Source of the DNA: Bacillota bacterium
Lineage (GTDB): Bacteria > Bacillota > Clostridia > Lachnospirales > Lachnospiraceae
Direction of reading: 5' to 3'
Assembly: GCA_023407575.1 (NCBI GenBank)
Contig: JAEYLX010000026.1
Span: 496,001-560,000 of the forward strand
Length of the DNA: 64,000 nt
In this document: piece after piece, positions 8,899-18,427 of the stretch
How the letters are laid out: every line of letters starts with the position of its first letter
Numbering within the stretch: position 1 is the first letter of the stretch
Notes under the pieces: generated by a model
Database searches by the model: none
What the model saw: the letters and a program-made list of their open reading frames with translations, nothing else
Told to the model about the DNA's origin: nothing
Made by a program: the position numbers and the translations under genes

Positions 8899-9435
8899 AT
8901 GAGATTAGCTGATAATTGGAGTACGGAAAGGTTACTGATACGCAGGGCAATACTTGACGATGTAAAAGAACTTAATCAGATCTGTAATTCCTGGGATGAT
9001 AAAAAATATTTGGAAGGCAATGAATTCGACGAGGGTTATATAGAAAATTGTATTATTAACGGTGATTTACCTCCTATTGAAAATGCGGATAAAAATAATT
9101 ATTATATAATGGCAATTCTAGATTTTAAGGGTCGGATTGTAGGATTCTTTGATTTGTATCATGGATATCCGAATATAGAAACAATATGGCTAGGTATTTT
9201 CGTTATAAATAAAGAGGTACAGGGAAGTGCATATGGACAAGAGGTAATCAAATCAATAAGTAAGGAATGTAAGAAGTCTGATTGGAGTTCAATTGGCCTT
9301 GGAGTCTATCTAAAAAATTGGAAAGGACTTCGGTTCTGGAATAATAATGGCTTTAATAAAATAATTAGCATAAATGGTGATAAAGAGTATAGTGATAAAA
9401 CATTTGCCTTAATAGGTTTAACCAAGGAATTATAG
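8899..9435 (+). CDS. GNAT family N-acetyltransferase
   Basis: A 178-residue protein with the GNAT fold. It opens with the strand ERLLIRRAILDDVKELNQ. In the middle are FDLYHG and ETIWLGIFVI (beta4), then EVQGSAYGQEVIKSI, a degenerate acetyl-CoA pyrophosphate loop, and near the end NWKGLRFWNNNGF as in RimI/RimJ-like enzymes. The acceptor is unknown. AGGTTG precedes the start. It is probably co-transcribed with the ArsR/DUF2087 gene, because the first strong terminator comes after it. Confidence 0.82.
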   Translation: MRLADNWSTERLLIRRAILDDVKELNQICNSWDDKKYLEGNEFDEGYIENCIINGDLPPIENADKNNYYIMAILDFKGRIVGFFDLYHGYPNIETIWLGIFVINKEVQGSAYGQEVIKSISKECKKSDWSSIGLGVYLKNWKGLRFWNNNGFNKIISINGDKEYSDKTFALIGLTKEL

Positions 9436-9454
9436 TAAGTGTGTCGAGATATTA

Positions 9455-9498
9455 ATAGAAAACAACCCACTATGTCAGAGTAGTGGGTTGTTTTCTAT
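9455..9498 (+). terminator. Rho-independent terminator
   Basis: Perfect 18-bp inverted repeat (9455-9472 with 9481-9498), 8-base loop, T run inside the 3' arm. It closes the small-protein/ArsR/acetyltransferase unit. Confidence 0.88.
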
Positions 9499-9547
9499 AG
9501 TGTCCATGGTATATAATGTAAAATAAGACTGGTTTGAAATATTGTGA

Positions 9548-9556
9548 TGATATAAT
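9548..9556 (+). promoter_or_regulatory. Extended -10 promoter element
   Basis: TGATATAAT is a full extended -10 (TG-N-TATAAT) 35 bases before the start codon at 9592. No good -35 is present, as is usual for extended -10 promoters. Confidence 0.5.
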
Positions 9557-9591
9557 ATATTTTAGAAAAGTTTAATGAAGGAGATTATGCT

Positions 9592-10062
9592 ATGCGTAAA
9601 CACTTTAAAAACTATAGAAAAGCTTATACGGTTTTAGGTATTCTAATTATAATATTATTAGGTTACTTTTTCTACCCCCTTACCTTTAAGGTTATGAAAG
9701 GGGACCAGGTTTATATTCATATTAGTAAAGAGATTGAAGGAAAAAGTTACACCTACGATTTAAATGACCAGGAAATTAGTGATTTTGTTAATATTCTGGA
9801 GAAATCCAAGTTTTATCGTGGAGTATCAAAACCTGAGCATATGTTTGCAGGTAAATCACTAGATATAAGAGTTATCGGTGGCTTGGGTCCGCTGATAACT
9901 ATATATTATGATACCGATAAAACATATATATTTGCGAATATTTCTACGGGTCCATTTTATAATGTTTATTATAGAATAAGTAATAAAGCGGATATAAGAA
10001 AATTTACTGAAAACCTTGTGAATTCTAAATCAAAGGAATTTATTCAAGTACCTATTCAATAA
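9592..10062 (+). CDS. Membrane-anchored protein of unknown function
   Basis: A 156-residue protein with a basic N-terminus (MRKHFKNYRK), a single membrane segment at about residues 13-30 and an extracytoplasmic remainder rich in beta-strand-forming residues. There is no lipobox cysteine, so it is a membrane anchor or uncleaved signal sequence. GAAGGAGATT precedes the start. I do not recognise the domain. It sits alone between a terminator and a tandem-repeat region. Confidence 0.65.
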   Translation: MRKHFKNYRKAYTVLGILIIILLGYFFYPLTFKVMKGDQVYIHISKEIEGKSYTYDLNDQEISDFVNILEKSKFYRGVSKPEHMFAGKSLDIRVIGGLGPLITIYYDTDKTYIFANISTGPFYNVYYRISNKADIRKFTENLVNSKSKEFIQVPIQ

Positions 10063-10123
10063 GCCTGTTATAACTACATTAATGGAAATGCTACGCTATT
10101 GATTTGATATGCTTAACAAATGA

Positions 10124-10276
10124 AGTAATTAAATAATGAAAGTGATTAAACAATAAAAGTGATTAAACAATAAAAGTGATTAAATAAAAAAAGTGATTAA
10201 ACAATAAAAGAGTTTAAACAATAAAAGTGGTTAAACATTTAATGTAATTAAACATTTAAAGTGATTAAACAATTTA
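10124..10276. repeat. Nine tandem copies of a 17-bp AT-rich repeat
   Basis: The unit is AGTGATTAAACAATAAA; copies start at 10124, 10141, 10158, 10175, 10192, 10209, 10226, 10243 and 10260. Copies 2, 3 and 5 are identical and the others differ at a few positions, mostly at the array ends. The array ends 39 bases before the ZIP transporter start codon, so it lies in its promoter or 5' leader region. Confidence 0.9.
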
Positions 10277-10315
10277 AGGTAACAGCGAAACATATAAAAC
10301 AAAAAGGAGGACTAC

Positions 10316-11125
10316 ATGGATTTATCAAATGTATTATTTGCATTTTCATTGACGCTCTTTGCAGGCCTTTCAACAGGTATCGGAAGCGCGTTATCTTTAC
10401 TTACAAAGAAAACCAGCCCTAAATTTTTATCTGTATCCTTAGGATTTTCAGCAGGTGTTATGCTTTATGTATCTTTTGTGGAAATCTTGGCAAAAGCCAA
10501 TACAGCATTGCAATCTGCGCTTGGTGAAAGGACGGGTACCTGGGCAACAACAGGTGGATTCTTTTTCGGAATCCTGCTTATTGCTCTTATAGACAAATTA
10601 ATACCTTCCACTGAAAATCCGCACGAAGTACATACCGTAGAAGAAATGGACGGAGAAAGCGAAGAGCACAAATCTAAATTAATGCGTATGGGTTTGTTCA
10701 CAGCATTAGCCATAGGTATACATAACTTTCCAGAGGGATTGGCTACCTTCACAGCAGCCTTGAGCGATCCCTCCTTGGGTATTCCGATTGCGGTTGCAAT
10801 AGCAATTCACAATATACCCGAAGGCATTGCAGTAGCGGTTCCAATATTCTATGCAACGGGCAGCAGAAAGAAGGCTTTTAAATTATCTTTCTTATCCGGA
10901 CTTTCGGAACCCATTGGTGCTTTGATCGGTTACCTAATTCTATTCCATTTCTTTAATGATGCAATGTTTGGATTTATATTTGCTTCAGTAGCCGGAATCA
11001 TGGTTTATATCAGTCTTGACGAACTATTGCCTTCCGCCAGAGAATATGGCGAGCATCATCTTTCTATTTATGGATTAATTGCAGGTATGGCGGTTATGGC
11101 AGTCAGTCTTTTACTGTTTATATAA
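10316..11125 (+). CDS. zupT: ZIP family metal transporter (ZupT-like)
   Basis: A 269-residue polytopic membrane protein of the ZIP family, importing Zn2+ or other divalent metals into the cytoplasm. The two signature helices are clear: HNFPEG starting at His136 and HNIPEG starting at His165, which form the binuclear metal site. A cytoplasmic loop at about 97-120 is rich in His, Glu and Asp. The C-terminal half continues with [13 protein letters not shown] and ends in a final hydrophobic helix. AAAGGAGG precedes the ATG. The gene is monocistronic, with a nine-copy 17-bp repeat upstream and a terminator downstream. Confidence 0.92.
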   Translation: MDLSNVLFAFSLTLFAGLSTGIGSALSLLTKKTSPKFLSVSLGFSAGVMLYVSFVEILAKANTALQSALGERTGTWATTGGFFFGILLIALIDKLIPSTENPHEVHTVEEMDGESEEHKSKLMRMGLFTALAIGIHNFPEGLATFTAALSDPSLGIPIAVAIAIHNIPEGIAVAVPIFYATGSRKKAFKLSFLSGLSEPIGALIGYLILFHFFNDAMFGFIFASVAGIMVYISLDELLPSAREYGEHHLSIYGLIAGMAVMAVSLLLFI

Positions 11126-11162
11126 ACCTGGCTAATATGAGATAAGCATTATAATAGTATGT

Positions 11163-11201
11163 AAAACTTGCGATAGTACTTGCTTAACTATCGCGTGTTT
11201 T
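11163..11201 (+). terminator. Rho-independent terminator after the ZIP gene
   Basis: GCGATAGT (11170-11177) pairs with ACTATCGC (11187-11194), extended by AAAAC/GTTTT outside a two-base mismatch. Confidence 0.8.
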
Positions 11202-11252
11202 ATATAAATTTGCAATACAGGTATATACTTGTCATTTCGAAAGGATAAGCAA

Positions 11253-12179
11253 ATGGAGAATTGTATTTATAATGGAAAAGAAATTTGCACCTTTGATTTG
11301 AAGGATAAGAGTGGATATTATATCAATGATTTGGTGTTGGAATGGAAAATCGCGGCAGACGTAAGAAAACTAATATGCAGTGATTGCGGACAAAAGGTGT
11401 ATTTGGCAGCAGGCCCAATTATGGAACCATACTTCGCACATTATGACAAAGAAGCATGTGAGTATGGAAATCAGAGAGAATCAGAAGCATCAAAAAAAGG
11501 GAAAAGGCTTTTATATGATTTACTAAGAAATAGCTTTCCCCAAGGGGAAATTAGAGCAAGATTTCGAATGAAAAATGGTATGTACAGTACTTGTTATGTA
11601 TCAAATCCTGAGAGTTTGGATATCGCAATAGATTATCGTCTTCAACATACTGGTATAGATAATTTCACAGAGCGAGACTTGTATTATAAAGAAAATCAAG
11701 TAATACCGCTTTATATTCTAGGTATCAATAAGAATATCGATACAAATCAAATATCCTGGTATGGAGATTTGATACAGAAGTCAATTGGACTTTGTATTTA
11801 TTTGGATACGAAAAGAGAAACTATCCTTCTAAAGAAGCGCTTTGACTATAGAATTGGTACTGAAAGAAAAATTAAGTATTGCAAAAAGGTATATTCAGTT
11901 CAGGAGCTTACTTTAAAAACAGATGGCTCTTTCATCTGTGATTTTTACGAGGAATGCCATAAAATTGAGCAGGTCATCCAACAGAGTAAAAATGATTATG
12001 ACCAAAGGCTTAGGCAGAAAAGAAACCAAAATAAAGAGCTGGAAAACTGGCTGAACACCAATAGGACTGAAATTAGACCAGACATTTTACATAAAGCTAT
12101 TGAATGTCTGCAACGGGGCGAAGGATATCTTGTATCAAAAAAGTATTTGGATTATATAAAAGAAAACAATTTATTTTGA
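11253..12179 (+). CDS. Competence protein CoiA-like protein
   Basis: A 308-residue protein; the ATG at 11253 after AAAGGA is preferred to a TTG further upstream. Cys42-x2-Cys45 followed by EPYFAHYDKEAC (His63, Cys69) forms a zinc-finger-like site, and ESEASKKGKRLLYDLL matches the start of the nuclease-like domain of CoiA proteins. The C-terminus is a charged helical region with RQKRNQNKEL. CoiA-family proteins promote recombination after DNA uptake, but the link to competence in this organism is inference; a general nuclease or helicase-associated role is equally possible. It stands alone, bounded by terminators. Confidence 0.65.
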   Translation: MENCIYNGKEICTFDLKDKSGYYINDLVLEWKIAADVRKLICSDCGQKVYLAAGPIMEPYFAHYDKEACEYGNQRESEASKKGKRLLYDLLRNSFPQGEIRARFRMKNGMYSTCYVSNPESLDIAIDYRLQHTGIDNFTERDLYYKENQVIPLYILGINKNIDTNQISWYGDLIQKSIGLCIYLDTKRETILLKKRFDYRIGTERKIKYCKKVYSVQELTLKTDGSFICDFYEECHKIEQVIQQSKNDYDQRLRQKRNQNKELENWLNTNRTEIRPDILHKAIECLQRGEGYLVSKKYLDYIKENNLF

Positions 12180-12211
12180 ATAAAAAAAGAGTATGTTTTA
12201 ATTCAGATCAA

Positions 12212-12253
12212 AAATAACTGCCAATTGTCTTTACGTAGACTGGCAGTTTTTTT
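12212..12253 (+). terminator. Rho-independent terminator after the CoiA-like gene
   Basis: Outer stem AACTGCCA/TGGCAGTT with inner GTCT/AGAC (12216-12248) followed by a T run. Confidence 0.8.
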
Positions 12254-12359
12254 GATTCACGATAAGTGATATGACCTGACGTTCATTGTTGTTACAGATT
12301 AATTTATATAGAATTCGTCCGCATCGTCGGTGCAGCATTCTTCATTTAGATACAAAGGA

Positions 12360-14090
12360 CTAGGAGGCCTGCACAGCATATAAGCTGGCATAAATACCAT
12401 TGCGGGCGATTAGTTCCTCATGTGTACCAAGCTCTGCAATGCCGGTGCCGTCTAGTACGACAATTTGATCGGCATTACGAATAGTAGATAGACGATGTGC
12501 AATCACCAGGGTGGTACGTTCCTTAGAAATTTCGTCCAGAGCAGCTTGGATTTCCTGCTCTGTTTTGGTATCCAGGGCAGAAGTGGCTTCATCCAGGATT
12601 AGAATCGGAGAATTTCGCAATATTGCTCTTGCAATAGAAATTCGCTGTTTCTGTCCACCAGAAAGACGGATACCCCTTTCCCCTATTACAGTTTGATACC
12701 CATTTTCCATTTTCTCAATAAAATCATGAGCATTTGCTGCTTTGGCAGCTTGAACGACATCGTTTAAGGTAGCATCCTTCCATCCATAGAGGATATTCTC
12801 ATACACAGTTCCGTTGAAGAGGAAGGTATCTTGCAGCACCATGGAAATATTGTCACGAAGACTTGTCAGGGTAACATCTTTAATGTCCACACCATCGATG
12901 AAAACAGAGCCCTCCTGTGGATCATAAAAGCGATTAATAAGGTTTGCAATGGTTGACTTTCCAACACCGGTGGTTCCTACTAAAGCTACGGTCTGACCTG
13001 ATTTTATGTTCAGACTAATCTTTTGAAGGATGGGAATTTCTTCGGTGTAATGAAAGGAAAGGTTTTTAAGCTTTATTTCACCTGATACACGGGGTAAAAG
13101 ATTTGCATTAGTTCTTTCCTTAACATCAGGTACGTCATCGATTACTTCAAAAACACGACGACATCCCGCACCTGCTTCACCGGCACGTTCCACCAGACTG
13201 GAAAAGCTTCTTACTGGGGTGTAGAACATAGAGAGATACATAATAAATCCTACAATATCAGCAATTGTTACCTCACCTTTACTTAAGAGAGTTCCTCCGT
13301 AAACAACCACAACTACAGTACCCAGTGCAGTCACAAAGGCAAGAAGCGGATAGGTGGTTTCAAAGAAAAAGCTGGCACGCAGATAAGCTAAACTGTGCCG
13401 TAAGGAAAGTTTAGCAACCTTATGCTCCTCATGCCCCTGCTGATTGAAAATCTGAATTTCTTTAATACCAGAAAGGTTATCCTGTACCGTTCCTGCCAAC
13501 TCACCACGAATTCTGGAGTTTTCCTTCCATACTGGCGAGACATGACGGCTTTGCCAGATAGTAATTCCAAGGAGAAATGGAATTGTTACAAGGCTCATTA
13601 AGGCGAGCTTCCAGTGAATGGTAAAGAGAAGAGTACCGACACCCAGAAAAGTAAGGACATTTACAATGAAGTCCGGGATGACATGAGCAAGCAGAACCTC
13701 CGCATCCAGGGCATCACTTACTACTCGTCCGGTCAGATCACCGGTACGGCTTTTATGAAAATAACGCAGGCTCATGTTCTGAAGCTTACTATAAAGACGT
13801 GCCCGTAAATCGGCTACATAATGCAAAGCTGCATAATGATTTAGATATCCCGAAGCTGAATTACCCGCTGCTTGCAGGGCAGTAGCCAACAGGAGAAAAA
13901 GACCGATGCGTAAGGCTTTTGCAGCAAAATCAGTACCTGCAATACCTTCAGTGGCAAGTGCAGTTAGCTCACGCAAAGCCCAGGGCATATAAAAACCAGC
14001 CACTGTGGATATAATCAGGGCAAGAAATGCAATTGCAAAGAAGAGCCAATATTTCTTTGCTTCTTTAAATATTCGAAAAGCAGTAATCAT
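12360..14090 (-). CDS. ABC exporter (fused membrane and ATPase domains) at the end of a siderophore operon
   Basis: A 576-residue type IV ABC exporter half-transporter, probably a homodimer. Residues about 15-310 are the six-helix membrane domain, with the intracellular-loop motif FFHKSRTGDLTGR-type sequence near 111. The ATPase has Walker A GTTGVGKST near 372-380, signature LSGGQKQRISIARA, Walker B ILILDEATSALD and the switch His in VIAHRLST. Its start overlaps the end of the upstream siderophore ATPase gene by four bases, so the two are translationally coupled. By position it may export an apo-siderophore or import a ferri-siderophore in the manner of IrtAB; this is inference. Confidence 0.88.
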   Translation of the reverse strand: MITAFRIFKEAKKYWLFFAIAFLALIISTVAGFYMPWALRELTALATEGIAGTDFAAKALRIGLFLLLATALQAAGNSASGYLNHYAALHYVADLRARLYSKLQNMSLRYFHKSRTGDLTGRVVSDALDAEVLLAHVIPDFIVNVLTFLGVGTLLFTIHWKLALMSLVTIPFLLGITIWQSRHVSPVWKENSRIRGELAGTVQDNLSGIKEIQIFNQQGHEEHKVAKLSLRHSLAYLRASFFFETTYPLLAFVTALGTVVVVVYGGTLLSKGEVTIADIVGFIMYLSMFYTPVRSFSSLVERAGEAGAGCRRVFEVIDDVPDVKERTNANLLPRVSGEIKLKNLSFHYTEEIPILQKISLNIKSGQTVALVGTTGVGKSTIANLINRFYDPQEGSVFIDGVDIKDVTLTSLRDNISMVLQDTFLFNGTVYENILYGWKDATLNDVVQAAKAANAHDFIEKMENGYQTVIGERGIRLSGGQKQRISIARAILRNSPILILDEATSALDTKTEQEIQAALDEISKERTTLVIAHRLSTIRNADQIVVLDGTGIAELGTHEELIARNGIYASLYAVQAS

Positions 14091-14905
14091 ACAGCTTTCT
14101 CCTTTCTTAATATGGGTGCTTCAAGGATTAAATCATAGGTCAGGCAAACTGGACGACCGGTTCTTGATTCCTGAACAATATCTGCATCAATAGAGAAGGC
14201 TTCCCTTAAAACCTTTGGAGTTATAACCTCATCAGGGGTTCCGCATTTAATGATGTTACCCGAACGAATAGCAATAATATGGTCAGAAAATCGTGCAGCA
14301 AGGTTAAGGTCATGCAATACCATGGCTATGGTGCAACCCTGCTTACGGTTCAAATCATAAAGAAGCTTTAGGACCTCCAACTGGTGAGATAAGTCCAGAT
14401 ATGTAGTTGGTTCATCCAGTAAAATGAGATCTGTTTGTTGGGCAAGTGCCATCGCAATCCATACACGCTGTCTTTGACCACCAGAGAGAGTATCTACTTC
14501 TCGATGCTCAAATTCTGTAAGTTTAGTAACGGAAAGTGCCCATTGAATAATATTTTTATCCTCAGGTGTCAGCTTTCCAAATCCTTTTTGATGAGGGAAA
14601 CGTCCATATGCGATTAACTCACTGACGGTTAACCCACTGGGGGCAGTTGGGGTCTGCGGGAGTATTGCCATTTTCTTAGCAACTTCCTTCGTCGAGAGAT
14701 TTCGGATATCTTCGCCGCTTAGGTATACCATTCCATTCTTAGGCTTCAGGATACGGCCTACTGCTTTGAGCACGGTAGATTTTCCGCATCCGTTGGGACC
14801 AATGATGGAGGTGATTTTTCCATGAGGAATGTTCATATCCAAAGACTTTACAATAAGCGACTCATCATAGGCGATGTCTAAATGTTCGGTTGTGATGCTA
14901 TTCAT
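14087..14905 (-). CDS. Iron-siderophore ABC transporter, ATP-binding protein (FecE/FepC-like)
   Basis: A 272-residue ATPase that powers siderophore import on the cytoplasmic side. Walker A GPNGCGKST is at about residues 36-44, the signature LSGGQRQRVWIAMAL and Walker B LILLDEPTTYLD follow, and the switch His lies in VLHDLNLAARF, the arrangement typical of FecE/FhuC/BtuD enzymes. It lies downstream of the two permease genes with a gap of 121 bases and overlaps the exporter gene by four bases. Substrate cannot be fixed from sequence; a catecholate or citrate-type ferric siderophore is likely. Confidence 0.92.
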   Translation of the reverse strand: MNSITTEHLDIAYDESLIVKSLDMNIPHGKITSIIGPNGCGKSTVLKAVGRILKPKNGMVYLSGEDIRNLSTKEVAKKMAILPQTPTAPSGLTVSELIAYGRFPHQKGFGKLTPEDKNIIQWALSVTKLTEFEHREVDTLSGGQRQRVWIAMALAQQTDLILLDEPTTYLDLSHQLEVLKLLYDLNRKQGCTIAMVLHDLNLAARFSDHIIAIRSGNIIKCGTPDEVITPKVLREAFSIDADIVQESRTGRPVCLTYDLILEAPILRKEKAV

Positions 14906-15026
14906 AATTATCTCCCTTCTGTTGTACGCTTTTTGCGTATTAAAAATTTAAGTCATATGTAGTTAGTACGTATAATCAGCCACAATCTAAGTGAACAAAA
15001 TAGTCTGGAATAATCTGACTATTTCT

Positions 15027-16049
15027 CTAATTTGCTTTTGCAAGCAGATAAAGAAAATACGGGGTACTAAGTACGGTAATAACGATTCCTGTAGGAACAT
15101 CAGCGCCAAGGCTGACCACTCGGGTTATGGTGTCTGCTAATAATACGATTATGGCACCGGATAAGGCGGAGGCTGGTAGTAACAATTTATGATTCGGACC
15201 CACAAGCTTTCTTGCCATATGTGGTGAAATCATGCCGACAAAGAAGAAATTTCCGCCCAGTGCAACGCTTCCGGAGGAAAGTGCAACTGCTGCGATAGAC
15301 AGGCCAAGAAATTCGGGTTTTATTGCTACACCAAGGCCTGTAGCAATTTGGTTGCCAAGATGTAAAGCATTCAATATTCTGGATTTGTATAAGGTATACA
15401 GGAATAAGAGCAGGGTCCAGGGCGCCAGCACAGCTAGATAGCTCCAGTTATCTCCCCACAAACTTCCGGCGTTCCAATACTGTATGAAAGTCATTTGGTT
15501 ATCATCTAATTTAAGAGTAAGGAGCATTGTCAATGCTCCATAGCCGCTGCTTAAAGCAACACCAGTTAATATCAAGCCCGTCGGAGAAATGTCTTTTCCG
15601 CGGCGATAGGATAGCAGATAGATTAGGGCGGCAGCAGTAATACCGCCAACAAAGGCTAATAGTGGCATAGTAATTGGTGATGTAATACCTTTTGCTGAAA
15701 CTAGGATAATGTAAATAAGAACAAATAAACCAGAACCCGAGCTGATACCCAAGGTTCCGGGACTTGCCATATCATTGCGAAGTAAACTTTGCATAATACA
15801 GCCGGAGACACCCATACCAATGCCAACTAGAATCGCTAGGACGATACGGGGCAGTCGAAAATCAAATACAATTAAATTTTGTTTATCAGTACCCTTTCCC
15901 CAAATCACATTAAATACTTCTAAGGGAGTAAGGGACATTTTACCGGAATTAATGCTGATAATTGCAATTACCAGTAGGATACAAAGCATACCAAAGATGA
16001 TTAGTAAGCCTTTCTTAATTGTAAAGCGACGTTTCCTGTTGTGACTCAT
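15027..16049 (-). CDS. Iron-siderophore ABC transporter permease (FecCD family)
   Basis: A 340-residue permease with about ten membrane helices, of the FecCD/BtuC family. Characteristic segments are FDFRLPRIVLAILVG, GCIMQSLLRNDMASPGTLGISSGSG and the C-terminal cytoplasmic coupling region FFVGMISPHMARKLVGPNHKLLLP. Its start overlaps the stop of the other permease gene by four bases, as expected for a heterodimeric channel. The N-terminus is basic (MSHNRKRRFTIKKG), in line with a cytoplasmic orientation. Confidence 0.93.
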   Translation of the reverse strand: MSHNRKRRFTIKKGLLIIFGMLCILLVIAIISINSGKMSLTPLEVFNVIWGKGTDKQNLIVFDFRLPRIVLAILVGIGMGVSGCIMQSLLRNDMASPGTLGISSGSGLFVLIYIILVSAKGITSPITMPLLAFVGGITAAALIYLLSYRRGKDISPTGLILTGVALSSGYGALTMLLTLKLDDNQMTFIQYWNAGSLWGDNWSYLAVLAPWTLLLFLYTLYKSRILNALHLGNQIATGLGVAIKPEFLGLSIAAVALSSGSVALGGNFFFVGMISPHMARKLVGPNHKLLLPASALSGAIIVLLADTITRVVSLGADVPTGIVITVLSTPYFLYLLAKAN

Positions 16050-17065
16050 TCAAACTCCCTCCTTTGCTTTCTTGCCAGATAGAGGAAGTAGGGCACGCCT
16101 ACAACGGCAAAGATTACACCGATTGGTGTTTCATAAGGACGATTAATTAACCTTCCAGCCAAATCAGCAGCCACAGTTAAAACAGCCCCGTAGAGAGCAG
16201 CTGCCGGAATGATATACCGATAATCTACGCCCACAATATAACGAACAATATGAGGTGTAATTAATCCCACAAAACCCACAGGACCAACTATGATGACAGA
16301 TAGACCAGTTAGTAGGAGCACAAGAAGGGTGGAAATACCTTTCACCTTCCTGGTATTAAGTCCTAAGCCGATTGCTACATCTTCCCCAAGACTAAGTAGT
16401 GTAACAGAAGGGGACAAGATCAATGCTCCAATTATGCTTACTATAAAAAAGGGAGTGATGAAAGCAAGCTCATTCCATTTCGCGCCTGCCGTACCGCCTG
16501 CTGTCCAGTATGCTAGTTCTCGTCCCAGGTTAAATCGAATAGCTATGTATTGACTGAAGGCTCCAAACAGCATGGAAATTGATATTCCGGCGAGGACAAG
16601 TCTTTGCGGAGTCATTCCTCTCTTGCCAAGGGAGGCAATGAAGTAGGTCATTCCAGTTGCAAGAGCTGCGCCAAGACATGCAAACAACATAGTATGCAAA
16701 TAAGTTCGCTCTGCGACAAAAGCTAGTGAAATGGCAATTGCAAAAGCAGCTCCAGAGTTAATACCCATCAGTCCAGAATCTGCAAGTGGGTTTCTTGTTG
16801 TTCCCTGCATAATTGCCCCGCAAACAGCCAGGCTTGCTCCAACCATGATATCTGCTACGGTTCGTGGTGCTCGCAAGCTATATATAATTTGATGTTCTGT
16901 CAGGCTAGGGTCAAAACGAAAGATAGCCCCCCATGCTGTAGATAAACGCATATCAACAGCGCCGAAACTAATCGACGCTGCAGATAAAAGCACCAGCAAG
17001 CCTAATCCTATAAGCATGTACAGCGAAAAGCGCACCGCGCCTTTACGCTTAGCTAAAGTTTGCAT
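16046..17065 (-). CDS. Iron-siderophore ABC transporter permease (FecCD family)
   Basis: A 339-residue partner permease of the same family, with YSLRAPRTVADIMVGASLAV, GAIMQGTTRNPLADSGLMGINSGAA and the coupling segment GFVGLITPHIVRYIVG. It follows the lipoprotein gene after 36 bases and overlaps the second permease by four bases. Together with 15027-16049 it should form the transmembrane channel fed by the binding lipoprotein and driven by the FecE-like ATPase. Confidence 0.93.
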   Translation of the reverse strand: MQTLAKRKGAVRFSLYMLIGLGLLVLLSAASISFGAVDMRLSTAWGAIFRFDPSLTEHQIIYSLRAPRTVADIMVGASLAVCGAIMQGTTRNPLADSGLMGINSGAAFAIAISLAFVAERTYLHTMLFACLGAALATGMTYFIASLGKRGMTPQRLVLAGISISMLFGAFSQYIAIRFNLGRELAYWTAGGTAGAKWNELAFITPFFIVSIIGALILSPSVTLLSLGEDVAIGLGLNTRKVKGISTLLVLLLTGLSVIIVGPVGFVGLITPHIVRYIVGVDYRYIIPAAALYGAVLTVAADLAGRLINRPYETPIGVIFAVVGVPYFLYLARKQRREFE

Positions 17066-17101
17066 AGGTATCGTCCTTTCAAGCTAGTTATTGCTATGTA
17101 C

Positions 17102-18085
17102 TTATTTTGTTATTTCTCTTAGTTGCTCCATAAGGTAATTTAATTGAACATTAGAGGAATATATATCGATGTCATAGAAAAGTGTAAAGTCGATAGGAAT
17201 AATTTTGCCGTCTTTTACTGCTGGTATGGAGTTCCAAACGGGACTGTCTGCCAAATCGCCAAGATCACCGCTGAATACAATGAAGTCACCAGCATAATCA
17301 CCAATTGCTTCTAAGGATACATCACGATACTGATCCTTTCCAATGATTTCATCTTCAATAACCTGAGGAGCCGGTAAACCTAAATGGCTATAGAGGATAT
17401 CTCCGCCACGACCCCATTTATCGCCATATACCCAAACACCACCATTATCGCTGTATTCAAAAATACTGAAGGTGCTTTCGCCAATTCCCATAGTTGCCAT
17501 TTCAGTTTTTGCTTCTTCTATTTTAGTTTTGAACTCGCTTAGAATTGTTTTTGCTTCTTCTTCCTTACCTAAAACTTCACCTAAGAAGGTAATTCGTTCA
17601 TCCATAGAAAGTGTTGTAAATGGAATTAAAACAGTAGGAGCAATTTTGGAAACTGCATCATATTGTTCCTGATTTACGACAAGAATTAAGTCAGGGTCAT
17701 AGGACATAATTTCTTCGGACTCAAAACTAGACCATACAGGAAGACCTGCAACTTCTTTTTCATAAGCAGTGCCTGCAACATCATAAGTAGCCACTGGAAG
17801 GACTCCAAGTGCGATAACATCGCCCATTCCGTAGGTAGCAATGACTCTCTGCGGATTTACTGGTACTTCCACATCACCTAAGCTAGTGCTTACAATTTTG
17901 GTACCGCTATTTTCACCTGATGTAGCTACCGCTTCAGTTGGAGTAACCTCTGAAGTGGTGACAGGTACATCGGTAGGAGTTGTTGTGGTTTCGGTTTTAT
18001 TATTGGCACAGCCGGTTAAACCTGCTGTAACAAGGATAAGTGCAAATAAGGTCACAATTGCTTTTAGAAATATGTTTTTTTTCAT
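17102..18085 (-). CDS. Iron-siderophore-binding lipoprotein (ABC transporter substrate-binding protein)
   Basis: A 327-residue lipoprotein: basic N-terminus, hydrophobic core, lipobox LTGC with the lipidated cysteine at residue 26, then a Thr/Pro-rich linker to about residue 60. The rest is a class III binding protein (TroA/FepB-like): VNPQRVIATYGMGDVIALGV, YDPDLILV and VWNSIPAVKDGKIIPID are typical. It should capture ferric siderophore outside the membrane and hand it to the two permeases downstream. AAGGAGATTTAT precedes the start, and it is the first gene of a five-gene operon running to 12360. Confidence 0.92.
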   Translation of the reverse strand: MKKNIFLKAIVTLFALILVTAGLTGCANNKTETTTTPTDVPVTTSEVTPTEAVATSGENSGTKIVSTSLGDVEVPVNPQRVIATYGMGDVIALGVLPVATYDVAGTAYEKEVAGLPVWSSFESEEIMSYDPDLILVVNQEQYDAVSKIAPTVLIPFTTLSMDERITFLGEVLGKEEEAKTILSEFKTKIEEAKTEMATMGIGESTFSIFEYSDNGGVWVYGDKWGRGGDILYSHLGLPAPQVIEDEIIGKDQYRDVSLEAIGDYAGDFIVFSGDLGDLADSPVWNSIPAVKDGKIIPIDFTLFYDIDIYSSNVQLNYLMEQLREITK

Positions 18086-18177
18086 ATAAATCTCCTTTTT
18101 ATGTAATGCAGTTATCTATAATATAATTTAATATCTTGCTAAACCTGTGTGAGTGCGCGCTTACCGTTACAGGCTAT

Positions 18178-18202
18178 AGTTAGATAAGACTAACTTGTTA
18201 GA
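18178..18202. promoter_or_regulatory. Candidate operator between the siderophore operon and its AraC regulator
   Basis: AGTTAG (18178-18183) and CTAACT (18190-18195) form an inverted repeat, and CTAAC/GTTAG (18190-18194, 18197-18201) a second overlapping one. Three related half-sites in tight array suit binding by the AraC regulator or by a DtxR/Fur-type iron repressor. I cannot say which. Confidence 0.4.
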
Positions 18203-18427
18203 TTTTAGCATCTGAATTAACTAATGTCAAATGCTACAAACCACTACTTTAGGAAGTTGAAATCCAGATAATTGAATAGAATGCTATGTTTTTATGCAAT
18301 TCGACAGGTTTAATTAAAGATAATAATTATATAATGGAGCTAGACTAAAACAGATCAGATTAATATTTAATTGAAATTAGAATTGGTTTATGTTATATTG
18401 CTTTTAAAAATTAAGGGGAATAAATAT

